A stretch of 64,000 bases of DNA from Mycobacterium malmoense. GTDB lineage: Bacteria > Actinomycetota > Actinomycetes > Mycobacteriales > Mycobacteriaceae. The notes under the pieces are model-generated. The model made no database searches and was not told the origin of the DNA. It saw nothing but the letters and a program-made list of their open reading frames with translations. The stretch spans positions 1,798,001 to 1,862,000 of the forward strand of contig NZ_CP080999.1 in assembly GCF_019645855.1 (NCBI RefSeq), written 5' to 3'. Made by a program: the position numbers and the translations under genes. This document shows, one piece after another, positions 42,307 through 50,083 of this stretch (position 1 is the first letter of the stretch; each line of letters opens with the position of its first letter).

Positions 42307-43395
42307 ATGAATGCACCCGCTCGACCCGTCCGCGTCTTCCAGGTCGCGACCGGAAATGTCGGCAAGGAGATGATCAAGCGGATCGCCACGCGGCCCGACC
42401 TGGAACTCGTTGGCGTGCACTGCTATTCGCCGGAAAAGATCGGCCGCGACGCCGGCGAGCTCGCCGGTCTGGCTCCCAACGGGGTGACCGCGACCGGCAC
42501 CGTCGAGGAGATCATCGCGGCCCGTCCGGACGTGCTGACGTTTCACGGCGTGTTTCCCGACGAGGACCTCTACGCCAAAGTGCTTGAGGCGGGCATCAAT
42601 ATCGTCACCACCGCCGACTGGATCACCGGCTGGCACCGCGACAAGAACCACCCGCACCCGTCGGGCAAGCCGGTGACCCGGCTGCTGGCTGAGGCCTGCG
42701 AGAAGGGCGGCGCGACCTTCTACGGCACCGGAATGAACCCGGGGCTGAACCAGATCCTCGGCGTGGTGTGCTCGGCCGATGTCGCCGAGATCGAGAACGT
42801 CACCACCATCGAGTCGGTCGACGTGTCGTGCCACCACTCGCGCGACACCTGGATCGAGGTGGGCTACGGCCAGCCGGTCGACGACCCGGAGGTCCCATCG
42901 AAGCTGGAGAAGTACACCCGCGTCTTCGCCGACAGCGTGCTGATGATGGCCGACTGCTTCGACCTGCCCCTCGACGAGGTCACGTTCAGCTACGAGCTGG
43001 GCGCCTGCACCAAAGACGTCGACCTGGGCTGGTACACGCTGCCCAAAGGCTCGCTGGGCGGCAACTACATCAAGTATCAGGGCATGGTCGACGGCGTTCC
43101 GCGCGTCGAGACGCACCTGGAGTGGCAGATGACGCCGCACACCGACCCGAGCTGGAACATCAAGGGCTGCTACATCACCCAGATCAAGGGCGACCCGTGC
43201 GTCTACAACAAGCACATGATCTTCCCCAAGCCCGGCGTGGACCTGTCGAATCCCGACAATTTCGCCTCGATCGGCATGACCGTGACCGGTCTGCCCGCCC
43301 TCAACGCGATCACGTCGGTGGTGGTGGCGCCCCCGGGACTCATCACCAGCGCCGACCTGCCGCTGCGCGGCTTCGCCGGGCGGTTCAAAAAGTAG
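42307..43395 (+). CDS. DapB-N-type NAD(P)-dependent dehydrogenase
   Basis: A 362-residue protein often annotated as dihydrodipicolinate-reductase-like but much longer than DapB and unlike the true dapB at 45069. The Rossmann motif FQVATGNVGKEMIKRI is at residues 10-25; ADWITGWHRDKNHPHP and FYGTGMNPGLNQIL are conserved in this actinobacterial group. It is in an operon with the Rieske oxygenase, suggesting that it oxidises or reduces the oxygenated product. The true substrate is unknown. Confidence 0.82.
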   Translation: MNAPARPVRVFQVATGNVGKEMIKRIATRPDLELVGVHCYSPEKIGRDAGELAGLAPNGVTATGTVEEIIAARPDVLTFHGVFPDEDLYAKVLEAGINIVTTADWITGWHRDKNHPHPSGKPVTRLLAEACEKGGATFYGTGMNPGLNQILGVVCSADVAEIENVTTIESVDVSCHHSRDTWIEVGYGQPVDDPEVPSKLEKYTRVFADSVLMMADCFDLPLDEVTFSYELGACTKDVDLGWYTLPKGSLGGNYIKYQGMVDGVPRVETHLEWQMTPHTDPSWNIKGCYITQIKGDPCVYNKHMIFPKPGVDLSNPDNFASIGMTVTGLPALNAITSVVVAPPGLITSADLPLRGFAGRFKK

Positions 43396-43402
43396 GCGCG
43401 GG

Positions 43403-43735
43403 TCAAGGCGCTTCATCGTCGTCGAAGAGCCGTTCCGGGTGGTGATAGTCATTGGTGCGCGCGCCGCGGTCGAGGTGCGGCGGCGGTATCCACTCGGTGC
43501 GGCCGTTGGGGAGTTTCCTTGTCTTCCAGCCTTGTTCGGCCAGCTTGTGGTTGGGTATGCAGGTCAAGGCGAGGTTGTTGATGTCGGTCTTGCCGCCCGT
43601 CACCGCTCGGCCCGCGCCCGAGGTCAGCTCCTGCGTGGTCGACACGATGACGGTCACCGGCAATCCGTTGTGCTGGCCCAATTTCGGATCGCCTAACTGA
43701 CCGCGGACTAAGGCGTTGGCCGAAGGTCAGAAATT
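43403..43735 (-). pseudogene. Remnant of a DUF222/HNH (13E12-type) protein with an internal deletion
   Basis: The reverse-strand frame reads ALVRGQLGDPKLGQHNGLPV, then VTVIVSTTQELTSGAGRAV, which is the end of a DUF222 domain. It then jumps directly to KTDINNLALTC and TEWIPPPHLDRGARTNDYHH, the tail of the HNH endonuclease domain. The N-terminal domain and the catalytic HNH His residues between these parts are missing. This is a decayed member of the repeated 13E12 family, common in mycobacterial genome islands. The end ligand pattern lacks a complete active site. Confidence 0.8.
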
Positions 43736-43807
43736 GCACACCTGCGGCGCGATCAATCCCTGCGGCCGGGGGCAACGCGGCCTCGACCCCGACAACGAGG
43801 ATCTCGA

Positions 43808-44143
43808 CTAGGGATCCGGCTGTTCGCCCGGATAGTGATCGTGAGGGCCGATAGAGACGATCTGTATCGAGCCGTCGTCGCAACGCACCCAGTACATGCG
43901 CCAAGCCTGCGGCGTCTTGTTTTCCACATACGAGTTCCAGATCGTGGCCCCGCCGGGGCCCGGTAAGTGCTCCATCTGATGGGTGCAGAAAGACGGGTAT
44001 GACGGCCCGGCCTGGCGCATAATGCGGATGGCCCGCTGCGCCTTCTTGAACTTATCCTTCAGCCGCCGAGTGTCACGGGCGCGATGCAACCAGGCATCCA
44101 CGGACGGGCTCAGCCATACGGTCTCGGCCTCGTTTTCGTTCAC
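43808..44143 (-). CDS. Small protein, candidate RelE/ParE-like toxin
   Basis: A 111-residue basic protein that I do not recognise by name. Helical basic N-terminal half (RARDTRRLKDKFKKAQRAIR), then strands ending WRMYWVRCDDGSIQIVSIGP, with HDHYP following. This order and the IVSIGPH ending resemble RelE/ParE/HigB-type ribonuclease-fold toxins. The GTG start overlaps the stop of the upstream small gene (GTGA at 44140-44143), the usual antitoxin-then-toxin layout. It lies in a decayed island with mobile-gene remnants. Function is inferred from layout and fold resemblance only. Confidence 0.55.
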   Translation of the reverse strand: MNENEAETVWLSPSVDAWLHRARDTRRLKDKFKKAQRAIRIMRQAGPSYPSFCTHQMEHLPGPGGATIWNSYVENKTPQAWRMYWVRCDDGSIQIVSIGPHDHYPGEQPDP

Positions 44144-44412
44144 TCGTCGCTGAGTAGCCAGTCGCTAGATACCCGTTCGCCTCTGCTGAACTCCTGTAGG
44201 CCCGCTCTGGTGTCGGCGTATAGCTGCGGGTTGAGAAGAATCGCTCGTTCTGACTCGTGCAATTGGTCTAACGGCACCAAGCGAATCGTGCCGTTTTCCT
44301 CAACAATGCGCACGTATTTTTGATGCGGTTCCCTGGCGGTCAGGTGCAACCGCGAGTCCGCGTCGGACTCCACGATCTCGGACTCCGACTCGTAGCTGAT
44401 CACTGCAGCCAT
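44140..44412 (-). CDS. Small acidic protein, candidate antitoxin
   Basis: A 90-residue acidic protein of unknown family. ATG at 44412 follows GAGAGGTGAG; a TTG further up (44457) is open but less likely. N-terminal part is acidic (YESESEIVESDADSR), the middle has strands (KYVRIVEENGTIRLVPL), and the end (NPQLYADTRAGLQEFSRGE) resembles the toxin-binding tails of Phd/RelB-type antitoxins. No clear DNA-binding motif is visible. Coupled by a 4-bp overlap to the putative toxin. Confidence 0.55.
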   Translation of the reverse strand: MAAVISYESESEIVESDADSRLHLTAREPHQKYVRIVEENGTIRLVPLDQLHESERAILLNPQLYADTRAGLQEFSRGERVSSDWLLSDE

Positions 44413-44458
44413 CGAAGCACTCACCTCTCGCAAAACCTGCAGTTCTGTCACCGTCAAC

Positions 44459-44830
44459 TGTAGATGTAACGGCAGCTCTTAGAGACCCACCGGCCCGTAG
44501 GATTTGCAAAAACAATACGGCCGCTGCAAATGTGCTGGTCAGAGGCCATTCCGCGTGCTATTCGTTCCCGTCTCTCATCGTTACATTGCGACGATTAGCC
44601 TTCTCTTCGCTGGTGAGGGGGCCGGAGTTGCCGCGGCAGCCCTACTACCTGCCGGCTCTGCGGGATCGAACCATGCCCGAAATTCTATTGTCGGCCGCCG
44701 ACATCGGCCACGGGATATGGGGCCCCTGTGGATGAACGCCGAACTGTGGACAACCGGCATCCCGCCGGCTACGGATTCCTCGTTACGGTTGCGGGCATGG
44801 GTGAGTGGGACGCAAACGCGGTGCAGGCGC
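44459..44830. other. Stretch without a supported gene
   Basis: Open frames here overlap on both strands without codon bias or recognisable domains. GC is lower than the surroundings. It separates the toxin-antitoxin-like pair from the UPF0158 remnant and is probably decayed sequence. Confidence 0.5.
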
Positions 44831-44968
44831 CGGTTCAAAGACGTCCTCTCGCGCTGGCCCGACGAGCTGGAGCGCTACTACCAGTTCTCCGGCGAGCGCC
44901 AGCGTGGCCGCGCCCGGGCCTGGCTCGCGGAGGCGGGCTATCGACCGGCCGGCTCCGTCAAGTCCTGA
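44831..44968 (+). pseudogene. C-terminal remnant of a UPF0158-type protein
   Basis: About 45 residues (RFKDVLSRWPDELERYY, FSGERQRGRARAWLAEAGYR) match the conserved C-terminal end of UPF0158 proteins. The frame remains open upstream, but the residues before this point do not resemble the family, so the gene has lost its 5' part. Confidence 0.6.
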
Positions 44969-44978
44969 ACCGACCCGG

Positions 44979-45039
44979 CCGAGCGTGCGCAAAATGCCAC
45001 CACCAGCGGCGTGTCGGCGTACAAACACGCACGCTCGCG
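44979..45039. repeat. Intergenic palindromic repeat, family A, copy 2 (inverted)
   Basis: The reverse complement begins GCGAGCGTGCGTGTTTGTAC and continues GCCGACACGCCG, matching the 3573 copy closely. It sits just upstream of dapB, ending 18 bp before its -10 box. Confidence 0.85.
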
Positions 45040-45056
45040 CAAAAGAGGGGCCGCAG

Positions 45057-45062
45057 TAGGCT
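45057..45062 (+). promoter_or_regulatory. Candidate -10 box TAGGCT of dapB
   Basis: TAGGCT ends 6 nt before the dapB ATG, suggesting a leaderless transcript. Confidence 0.45.
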
Positions 45063-45068
45063 TCACGA

Positions 45069-45803
45069 ATGCGGGTAGGCGTGCTGGGAGCCAAGGGCAA
45101 GGTGGGGTCGACGATGGTAGCGGCGGTGCAGGCCGCCGAGGACCTGACGCTGTCCGCGAAGGTGGACGCCGGTGATCCGCTGGGCCTGCTGACCGAGGGC
45201 GACACCGAAGTGGTCATCGACTTCACCCACCCCGACGTGGTGATGGACAACTTAAAGTTCCTCATAGACAACGGGATTCACGCCGTGGTCGGCACCACCG
45301 GCTTCACCGAAGAGCGCCTCGACAAGGTGGGGTCGTGGCTGGCAGGCACGAACACAAGCGTGCTGATCGCGCCGAACTTCGCCATCGGCGCGGTGCTGTC
45401 GATGCACTTCGCCAAGCAGGCCGCGCCCTTCTTCGACTCGGCCGAGGTCATCGAGCTGCATCACCCGCACAAGGCCGACGCCCCGTCGGGCACCGCGGCC
45501 CGCACCGCGAAGCTGATCGCCGAGGCGCGAAAAGACTTGCCGCCCAACCCCGATGCCACCAGCACCAGCCTGCCCGGCGCCCGCGGCGCCGACGTCGACG
45601 GCATCCCGGTGCATTCGGTGCGGTTGGCCGGACTGGTCGCCCACCAGGAGATCCTGTTCGGCACCGAGGGCGAGACGCTGACCATCCGCCACGACAGCCT
45701 TGACCGCACGTCGTTCGTGCCGGGCGTGTTGTTGGCCGTGCGCCGCATCAAGGAACGCCCCGGCCTCACGGTGGGTCTGGAGCCCCTGCTCGACCTGCGA
45801 TGA
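45069..45803 (+). CDS. dapB: 4-Hydroxy-tetrahydrodipicolinate reductase
   Basis: A 244-residue NAD(P)H enzyme of diaminopimelate/lysine synthesis, acting just after DapA (62804). N-terminal VGVLGAKGKVGSTMVAAV binds the nucleotide; GTTGFTEERL follows; the catalytic motif is ELHHPHKADAPSGTA near residue 132. Corresponds to Rv2773c. Its stop overlaps the start of the next gene (ATGA). Confidence 0.97.
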   Translation: MRVGVLGAKGKVGSTMVAAVQAAEDLTLSAKVDAGDPLGLLTEGDTEVVIDFTHPDVVMDNLKFLIDNGIHAVVGTTGFTEERLDKVGSWLAGTNTSVLIAPNFAIGAVLSMHFAKQAAPFFDSAEVIELHHPHKADAPSGTAARTAKLIAEARKDLPPNPDATSTSLPGARGADVDGIPVHSVRLAGLVAHQEILFGTEGETLTIRHDSLDRTSFVPGVLLAVRRIKERPGLTVGLEPLLDLR

Positions 45804-46270
45804 ACGGCACCCTGCGCATCCAATTGCTCATCGCGTTCATGTGCGTGGCGATGCTGGCGTACTTCGTGCTGCTGGGCCGCCTGGCTATCGCGATGATCGC
45901 CTCGGGCCGGGCCGCCGCCGTCGGCCTGGGGCTGGCGCTGTTGATCATGCCCATCATCGGGCTGTGGGCGATGATCGCGACCCTACGGGCCGGATTCGCT
46001 CACCAGAGGCTGGCACGCCTGATCGCCGACGACGGAATGGAACTCGACACCAGCGCGCTTCCGCGACGGCCGTCGGGCCGCATCGAGCGGGACGCCGCCG
46101 ACGCGCTGTTCGTCGCCGTGCGTACCGAGGTGGAAGCCCAACCCGACGACTGGCGACGCTGGTACCGGCTGGCCCGAGCCTACGACTACGCGGGTGATCG
46201 CCGGCGCGCGCGGGAGGCCATGAAGACGGCCGTGGAACTGTGCCGGCACTGCGGGGGCGCAGATGGCTAA
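45800..46270 (+). CDS. Small conserved membrane protein
   Basis: A 156-residue protein like Rv2772c. Two membrane segments, IQLLIAFMCVAMLAYFVLLG (residues 5-24) and AAAVGLGLALLIMPIIGLWA (near 37-56), precede a cytoplasmic tail. The tail RWYRLARAYDYAGDRRRAREAM resembles one tetratricopeptide unit, and CRHCGGA closes it. Function unknown. It overlaps dapB by 4 bp and the next gene by 8 bp. Confidence 0.85.
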   Translation: MNGTLRIQLLIAFMCVAMLAYFVLLGRLAIAMIASGRAAAVGLGLALLIMPIIGLWAMIATLRAGFAHQRLARLIADDGMELDTSALPRRPSGRIERDAADALFVAVRTEVEAQPDDWRRWYRLARAYDYAGDRRRAREAMKTAVELCRHCGGADG

Positions 46271-46718
46271 GACGCTGCTGATCGTGCATCACACGCCAAG
46301 CCCCCACTGCCAGGAGCTGTTTGAGGCGGTGGTGGCCGGGGCGACCGACCCTGAGATCGAGGGTGTTGAGGTTGTCCGGCGACCGGCTCTCACGGTGTCC
46401 CCGGTCGAGATGCTTGAGGCCGACGGTTACCTATTGGGCACTCCGGCGAACCTCGGGTATATCAGCGGTGCGCTCAAGCTGGCGTTCGACCAGTCGTACT
46501 ACCAGATCCTCGACTCCACCCGGGGCCGACCGTATGGGCTGTGGCTCCACGGCAACGAAGGCACTGAGGGAGCAGAGCGCGCAGTCGACGGGATCACCGC
46601 CGGACTTGGCTGGGTGAAGGCGGCGGAGTACGTGGTCGTATCTGGCAAGCCCGCCAAAGCCGACCTTGAGGCTTGCTGGAACCTTGGCGCGACGGTCGCC
46701 GCCCAGCTGATGGAGTGA
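46263..46718 (+). CDS. Flavodoxin-fold protein (NADPH-dependent FMN reductase family)
   Basis: A 151-residue protein like Rv2771c. The FMN-phosphate loop is HHTPSPHCQEL (residues 8-18); TPANLGYISGALKLAFDQ is the second flavin contact; the tail is GKPAKADLEACWNLGATVAA. It likely reduces flavin or quinone. A second, broken copy of the tail lies at 48092-48167. Confidence 0.88.
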   Translation: MAKTLLIVHHTPSPHCQELFEAVVAGATDPEIEGVEVVRRPALTVSPVEMLEADGYLLGTPANLGYISGALKLAFDQSYYQILDSTRGRPYGLWLHGNEGTEGAERAVDGITAGLGWVKAAEYVVVSGKPAKADLEACWNLGATVAAQLME

Positions 46719-46796
46719 ATCGCTCGGCCATCTGGTGGTCTGCGCGGCCACGATCAGCATCCGGGCGCCACAGGCCATGCTCACGGCTGACGAAGG

Positions 46797-47279
46797 CTAT
46801 GAGGGCTCGTCTTCGGCGGGAGAGTCGTCGTCTTTGGCCAGGTGGCGCAGGACTCGTTCGTTGAGGGCGGCGAGCATCTCGAGCTCAGCCGGGGTGAGCA
46901 GGTCGATGAAGTTCCGGCGGACGTCCTCCACGTGCCCGGGCGCCGCCTTCTCGATGGCGACGCGGCCCGCCGGTAGCAGGCAGACCATGGTGCTGCGGGC
47001 ATCGTCGGGGTTGGGCTCGCGGCAGATCAGCCCGTCCTTCTGCATGCGCCGCACCTGGTGGGAGACGCGGCTCTTCTCCCAGCCCAGCGTGTTGCACAGG
47101 TCGCGGGCGGGCATGCGGTCCGCGTCGTGACCCGAGAGCACCGCGAGGATCTCGTAGTCGGCCCCCGATAGGCCCGATTCCTGCAGGCCCCGGTTCAGGT
47201 GCACGTCGAGCTGATGATGCGCGTGCTGGAAGGCCCGCCAGGCGCGGTCTTCACGAGGGTTCAGCCAGTTCGGTTCCAT
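46797..47279 (-). CDS. MarR-family transcriptional regulator
   Basis: A 160-residue winged helix repressor. DYEILAVLSGHDADRMPARDLCNTLGWEKSRVSHQVRRMQKDGLI is the DNA-binding region (residues ~44-88), with the wing at REPNPDDARSTMV. It is divergent from a nucleotide-binding reductase gene. Two GTTGA/TCAAC-type palindromes lie between them, so it probably represses both genes in response to an electrophile or drug-like ligand. Confidence 0.9.
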   Translation of the reverse strand: MEPNWLNPREDRAWRAFQHAHHQLDVHLNRGLQESGLSGADYEILAVLSGHDADRMPARDLCNTLGWEKSRVSHQVRRMQKDGLICREPNPDDARSTMVCLLPAGRVAIEKAAPGHVEDVRRNFIDLLTPAELEMLAALNERVLRHLAKDDDSPAEDEPS

Positions 47280-47301
47280 TAGCCTCGATGTTATCCGATT
47301 G

Positions 47302-47315
47302 GTTGACTCATCAAC
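47302..47315. promoter_or_regulatory. MarR operator candidate 1
   Basis: GTTGA-CTCA-TCAAC is a perfect 5+5 inverted repeat. Its centre is 28 bp from that of the second copy. Confidence 0.65.
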
Positions 47316-47329
47316 AAACTCTGATTAAG

Positions 47330-47343
47330 GTGGACACATCAAC
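47330..47343. promoter_or_regulatory. MarR operator candidate 2
   Basis: GTGGA-CACA-TCAAC is the same inverted repeat with one mismatch, closer to the reductase gene. Confidence 0.6.
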
Positions 47344-47376
47344 CTTTTCGATCGTTAGTTTAAGACGGGACACCTC

Positions 47377-48000
47377 ATGAGCAGCATCAGCATCATCGGC
47401 ACCGGGAACATGGCCCGCGTCATCGGCGCGCTGGCGATAGCGGGCGGAAACGCCGTCGAGGTCATCGGCCGCGATCGGTCCAAGGCCGCTGACCTCGCCA
47501 AGGACCTCGGCGGCGGCACCACGACGGGAGAGTTCGGCGCCGTCCCGGCCGGGGACATCGTCATCGTTTCCCTGTTGTACGCCAACGTCGTTCCGGTCGT
47601 CGCCCAGTACGGAGAGGCCCTCGCGGGCAAGGTCATCGTCGACATCAGCAACCCCTTCAATGCCGCAGCCGACGGGATGGCCATCCCCGATGGCACCTCG
47701 ATCGCACAGCAAGTTGCCAAGGCCGCCCCGGCCAGCGCCAGCGTGGTGAAGGCCTTCAACACCATCTTCGGTGTCGTCCTGGCTCAGGGCCGCCCGCTCG
47801 ACGTCTTCATCGCCGGCGACGACGCGCGCGCCAAGGTGGACCTGGCGGAGTTCATCGCGAGCCTCAAACTGCGCCCGCTCGACGTCGGCAGCCTGAACAT
47901 GGCGCACTGGCTCGAAGGAACGGGCCTGGTCATGATGGGCCTCGCCCGCCACGGGGTGGGGAACTTCGACTTCGCCCTCGGCGCCGCCGTCCCCGCCTGA
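47377..48000 (+). CDS. NADP/F420-type nucleotide-binding reductase
   Basis: A 207-residue Rossmann protein of the F420-dependent NADP oxidoreductase superfamily. SISIIGTGNMARVIGALAI is the nucleotide-binding loop (residues 3-21), followed by VEVIGRDRSKA, VDISNPFNAAA and the conserved VVKAFNTIFG near residue 125. The ATG follows the twin MarR sites. A role in quinone or aldehyde reduction under MarR control is plausible; the cofactor cannot be told from sequence alone. Confidence 0.86.
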   Translation: MSSISIIGTGNMARVIGALAIAGGNAVEVIGRDRSKAADLAKDLGGGTTTGEFGAVPAGDIVIVSLLYANVVPVVAQYGEALAGKVIVDISNPFNAAADGMAIPDGTSIAQQVAKAAPASASVVKAFNTIFGVVLAQGRPLDVFIAGDDARAKVDLAEFIASLKLRPLDVGSLNMAHWLEGTGLVMMGLARHGVGNFDFALGAAVPA

Positions 48001-48091
48001 GCCGCACCGCCCCCGGTCCAAGCCATGAACGAGCGGGGGCCGCCTTGCGCCCGGCAATGGTCTACCCCGAGAGGATGAAGCTTGGTTTCGC

Positions 48092-48167
48092 AATAAACCG
48101 AGCAAGAGCGACCTGGAGGCGTGCTGGGAGCTTGGGGCAAGGCCGCCGCTCAGTTGATGGGATACCG
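48092..48167 (+). pseudogene. Frameshifted tail of a second Rv2771c-like flavodoxin gene
   Basis: NKPSKSDLEACWELG reads on the plus strand, then a frameshift is needed to continue KAAAQLMGY. The intact gene at 46263 ends GKPAKADLEACWNLGATVAAQLM. The 5' part is missing, so this is a relic of a duplicated or displaced copy. Confidence 0.7.
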
Positions 48168-48168
48168 C

Positions 48169-48996
48169 CTACAGATAAGCCGGCTTGAATGCCTCGGCGG
48201 GTTGGGCAAGGGCCAGCGCCGAGCTGGTGCCTAGCGGCCCGTGCCGGTCGAACAGTGTTGCGGCGCCGGTGGCGACGCCCGCCGTGCCGTAGTGGCTGTG
48301 GGCTGCCAGCCCGAGGTATTCACCGTCCGGCAGCCGGCTCGCGGTGACGGTGTAGTCGGCGTTGATGTAGCGCAATCCGCCAGTGCCCCAATGCGTGAGC
48401 GAGCTGGTGATATCACCGACGAATGCCAGGCGAGTGAACGGTGTGAGCGGATGGCCCTGCACCATCGGGCGAAACAGCCGCGTCCACGCGAACTTCTGGG
48501 AGTGTGACTGTTCCCACTCGGTCATGCCGCGACTTCCCCGGGAGTCGGTGCCGTAGCCCCAGATGAAAAACGGTATGTCCGTGGGGAACTCGTCGGAGCC
48601 GGTGGGGAGCGGCGGCATCTGCACCGGGGCGGACCATACCTGTCCGTCGGGATGTTCGCCTCGTCGCAGGAACAGCGCGCTGGCCCGCGCGACGGCCTTT
48701 TCGTTCTGCACCAGCGTGCTATCGATGAGCTTGATGCGCCGGCCTTCTCGCTGCACCGAAATCTGAATCTGCACCGGTTCGAGCAAAACGGGACGCAACA
48801 GGTCAACGGTAATGCGGGCGGGCTGAAAGTCGGGATCGATACCCGATCGCTCGATCCCGAAAGCCAGCAGGCCCCCGACGATCTGGCCACCCATTGCGGC
48901 GCCCCAGGGCCCTCGCGTCATCGCGCCCGGCAGATACGAGTCGCCGTCGGCAGTGAAGAACGCCTCGGACGTGCTGCCGAAGTCGTCGATCGTCAC
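48169..48996 (-). CDS. Acyl-CoA thioesterase-like (double hotdog) protein
   Basis: A 275-residue protein of the TesB-like thioesterase superfamily. GTG at 48996 gives VTIDDFGSTSEAFFTADGDSYL; the open frame continues upstream but without family residues. MTRGPWGAAMGGQIVGGLLAF begins the first hotdog, ARITVDLLRPVLLEPVQI follows, and LRYINADYTVTASRLPDGEYLGL is in the second. It probably hydrolyses acyl-CoA. TATCGT 7 nt upstream fits a leaderless start. Confidence 0.85.
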   Translation of the reverse strand: MTIDDFGSTSEAFFTADGDSYLPGAMTRGPWGAAMGGQIVGGLLAFGIERSGIDPDFQPARITVDLLRPVLLEPVQIQISVQREGRRIKLIDSTLVQNEKAVARASALFLRRGEHPDGQVWSAPVQMPPLPTGSDEFPTDIPFFIWGYGTDSRGSRGMTEWEQSHSQKFAWTRLFRPMVQGHPLTPFTRLAFVGDITSSLTHWGTGGLRYINADYTVTASRLPDGEYLGLAAHSHYGTAGVATGAATLFDRHGPLGTSSALALAQPAEAFKPAYL

Positions 48997-49003
48997 CGCT
49001 ATC

Positions 49004-49009
49004 ACGATA
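49004..49009 (-). promoter_or_regulatory. Candidate -10 box TATCGT of the thioesterase
   Basis: On the reverse strand TATCGT ends 7 nt before GTG 48996, which supports that start over longer ones. Confidence 0.4.
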
Positions 49010-49141
49010 GGACACCGGTGGTGGGGCCGGGCGAGCCGGCAAGGGCGGTCGCTGCGTGTGGCCTTTCGTTGGCTCAAGTCCCTGCGACACTGGACTAAGG
49101 TCCCTGGCCGGGCGCCTGGTGGCGGAGCAGACTCGCTATCC

Positions 49142-49543
49142 ATGCCCACTTACAAGGATCCGCGCGTTCGAGACTCGGTCCGCCGCTTCAACAAGCACGT
49201 GACCAACCCGGCCATGATGGCCCTAGCAGGCCGCCGTCACTGGTATGCGGCGGTGATCCGGCACACCGGTCGCAGTTCGGGCAAGCAATACTCCACCCCG
49301 GTGGTCGCGCTCAAGGTGTCCGACGGAATTGTGGTGCCGCTGCCGTACGGCTCCGGCGTCGACTGGCTACGCAACGTGCTTGCCGCCGGGTCCGCGACAA
49401 TCACGGCCAAGGGGCGGACCTACAGCGTCGCGCAGCCGCAGGTCGTCGACGCGGCCACCGCCGAACCGCAGCTCCCGGCGCGGTGGCGGTGGATCCTGCA
49501 CGCGGCCAACGTCGACAGCTACGTCAAATTCTCGCTGGCCTGA
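49142..49543 (+). CDS. Deazaflavin (F420)-dependent nitroreductase family protein (Ddn-like)
   Basis: A 133-residue split-barrel protein of the Ddn/Rv3547 group that reduces quinones or nitro compounds with F420H2. The motif VIRHTGRSSGKQYSTPV (near residues 38-54) and GSGVDWLRNVLAAGSATI are typical; the end AANVDSYVKFSLA is also common. Start ATG 49142. It lies divergently from the thioesterase gene. Confidence 0.87.
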   Translation: MPTYKDPRVRDSVRRFNKHVTNPAMMALAGRRHWYAAVIRHTGRSSGKQYSTPVVALKVSDGIVVPLPYGSGVDWLRNVLAAGSATITAKGRTYSVAQPQVVDAATAEPQLPARWRWILHAANVDSYVKFSLA

Positions 49544-50083
49544 GCGGGGTGTGTCGGGACGCAGGCGTCCGGTGATCGAAATTGCTGTCGCCACAACCTA
49601 TTCCGGACAACGGAGGATACCTTGCGATACCGACGGCTTGATCGGACCCTGTCGATTTACACACCGGCAGTTGGGTTTTCGTTAGCAACGTGGCCTCGGT
49701 TTTCGGCGGTTGTTTGGGGGGTGCTTGTCGTCGACTTGTTGGTGAACTCCGGACGACGCCACGCTTTCTTGCGTGCGTGAGCCTGGCGACGGGTCTGTGG
49801 GTTTGTGTAGGGGCGTTTGCCGGTGGTACCGCATTAGGGATGGCAAACATATGTCAAGGGCCGTCGTCGGGTAGTTGCGGTTTGAACTAAAATTCGGGGG
49901 GGGGGGTAACTCTAGGCTATTCAAAATCCTTATGAACATTGGTTCCATCATTTTTTAAAGTTTGCGAGATTCGATGTTTACGGGCTGAACTTGACCTGGT
50001 TTGCCTCAACTCGCCCGAAACTCGGGTTGTTCTCAGCTACTTTCTGACCATCCGATTTGGACAACCGATCAAAGGAGATGGTC
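49544..50083. other. 540-bp lower-GC gap with an 11-G run
   Basis: This stretch is visibly richer in A/T than its surroundings. It contains an 11-base G homopolymer at 49896-49906, short A/T tracts near 49950-49965, and a weak CCCGA/TCGGG stem near 50010-50030. A 66-codon frame from GTG 49690 with one hydrophobic segment is open but has no recognisable family. It precedes the PE-like gene and may hold its promoter and leader. Confidence 0.5.

Noticed and set aside
43720..43812. Plus-strand tail with TCGAINPCGRGQ
   Set aside because: Very short, no start and no family match; overlaps the HNH relic region.
44504..44830. A gene running from 44504 into the UPF0158 remnant
   Set aside because: Only the last ~45 codons resemble a family; the upstream part does not look coding.
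49690..49890. A 66-codon membrane-protein gene before the PE-like gene
   Set aside because: One hydrophobic stretch only, no ribosome site or homology that I recognise; left within the gap description.
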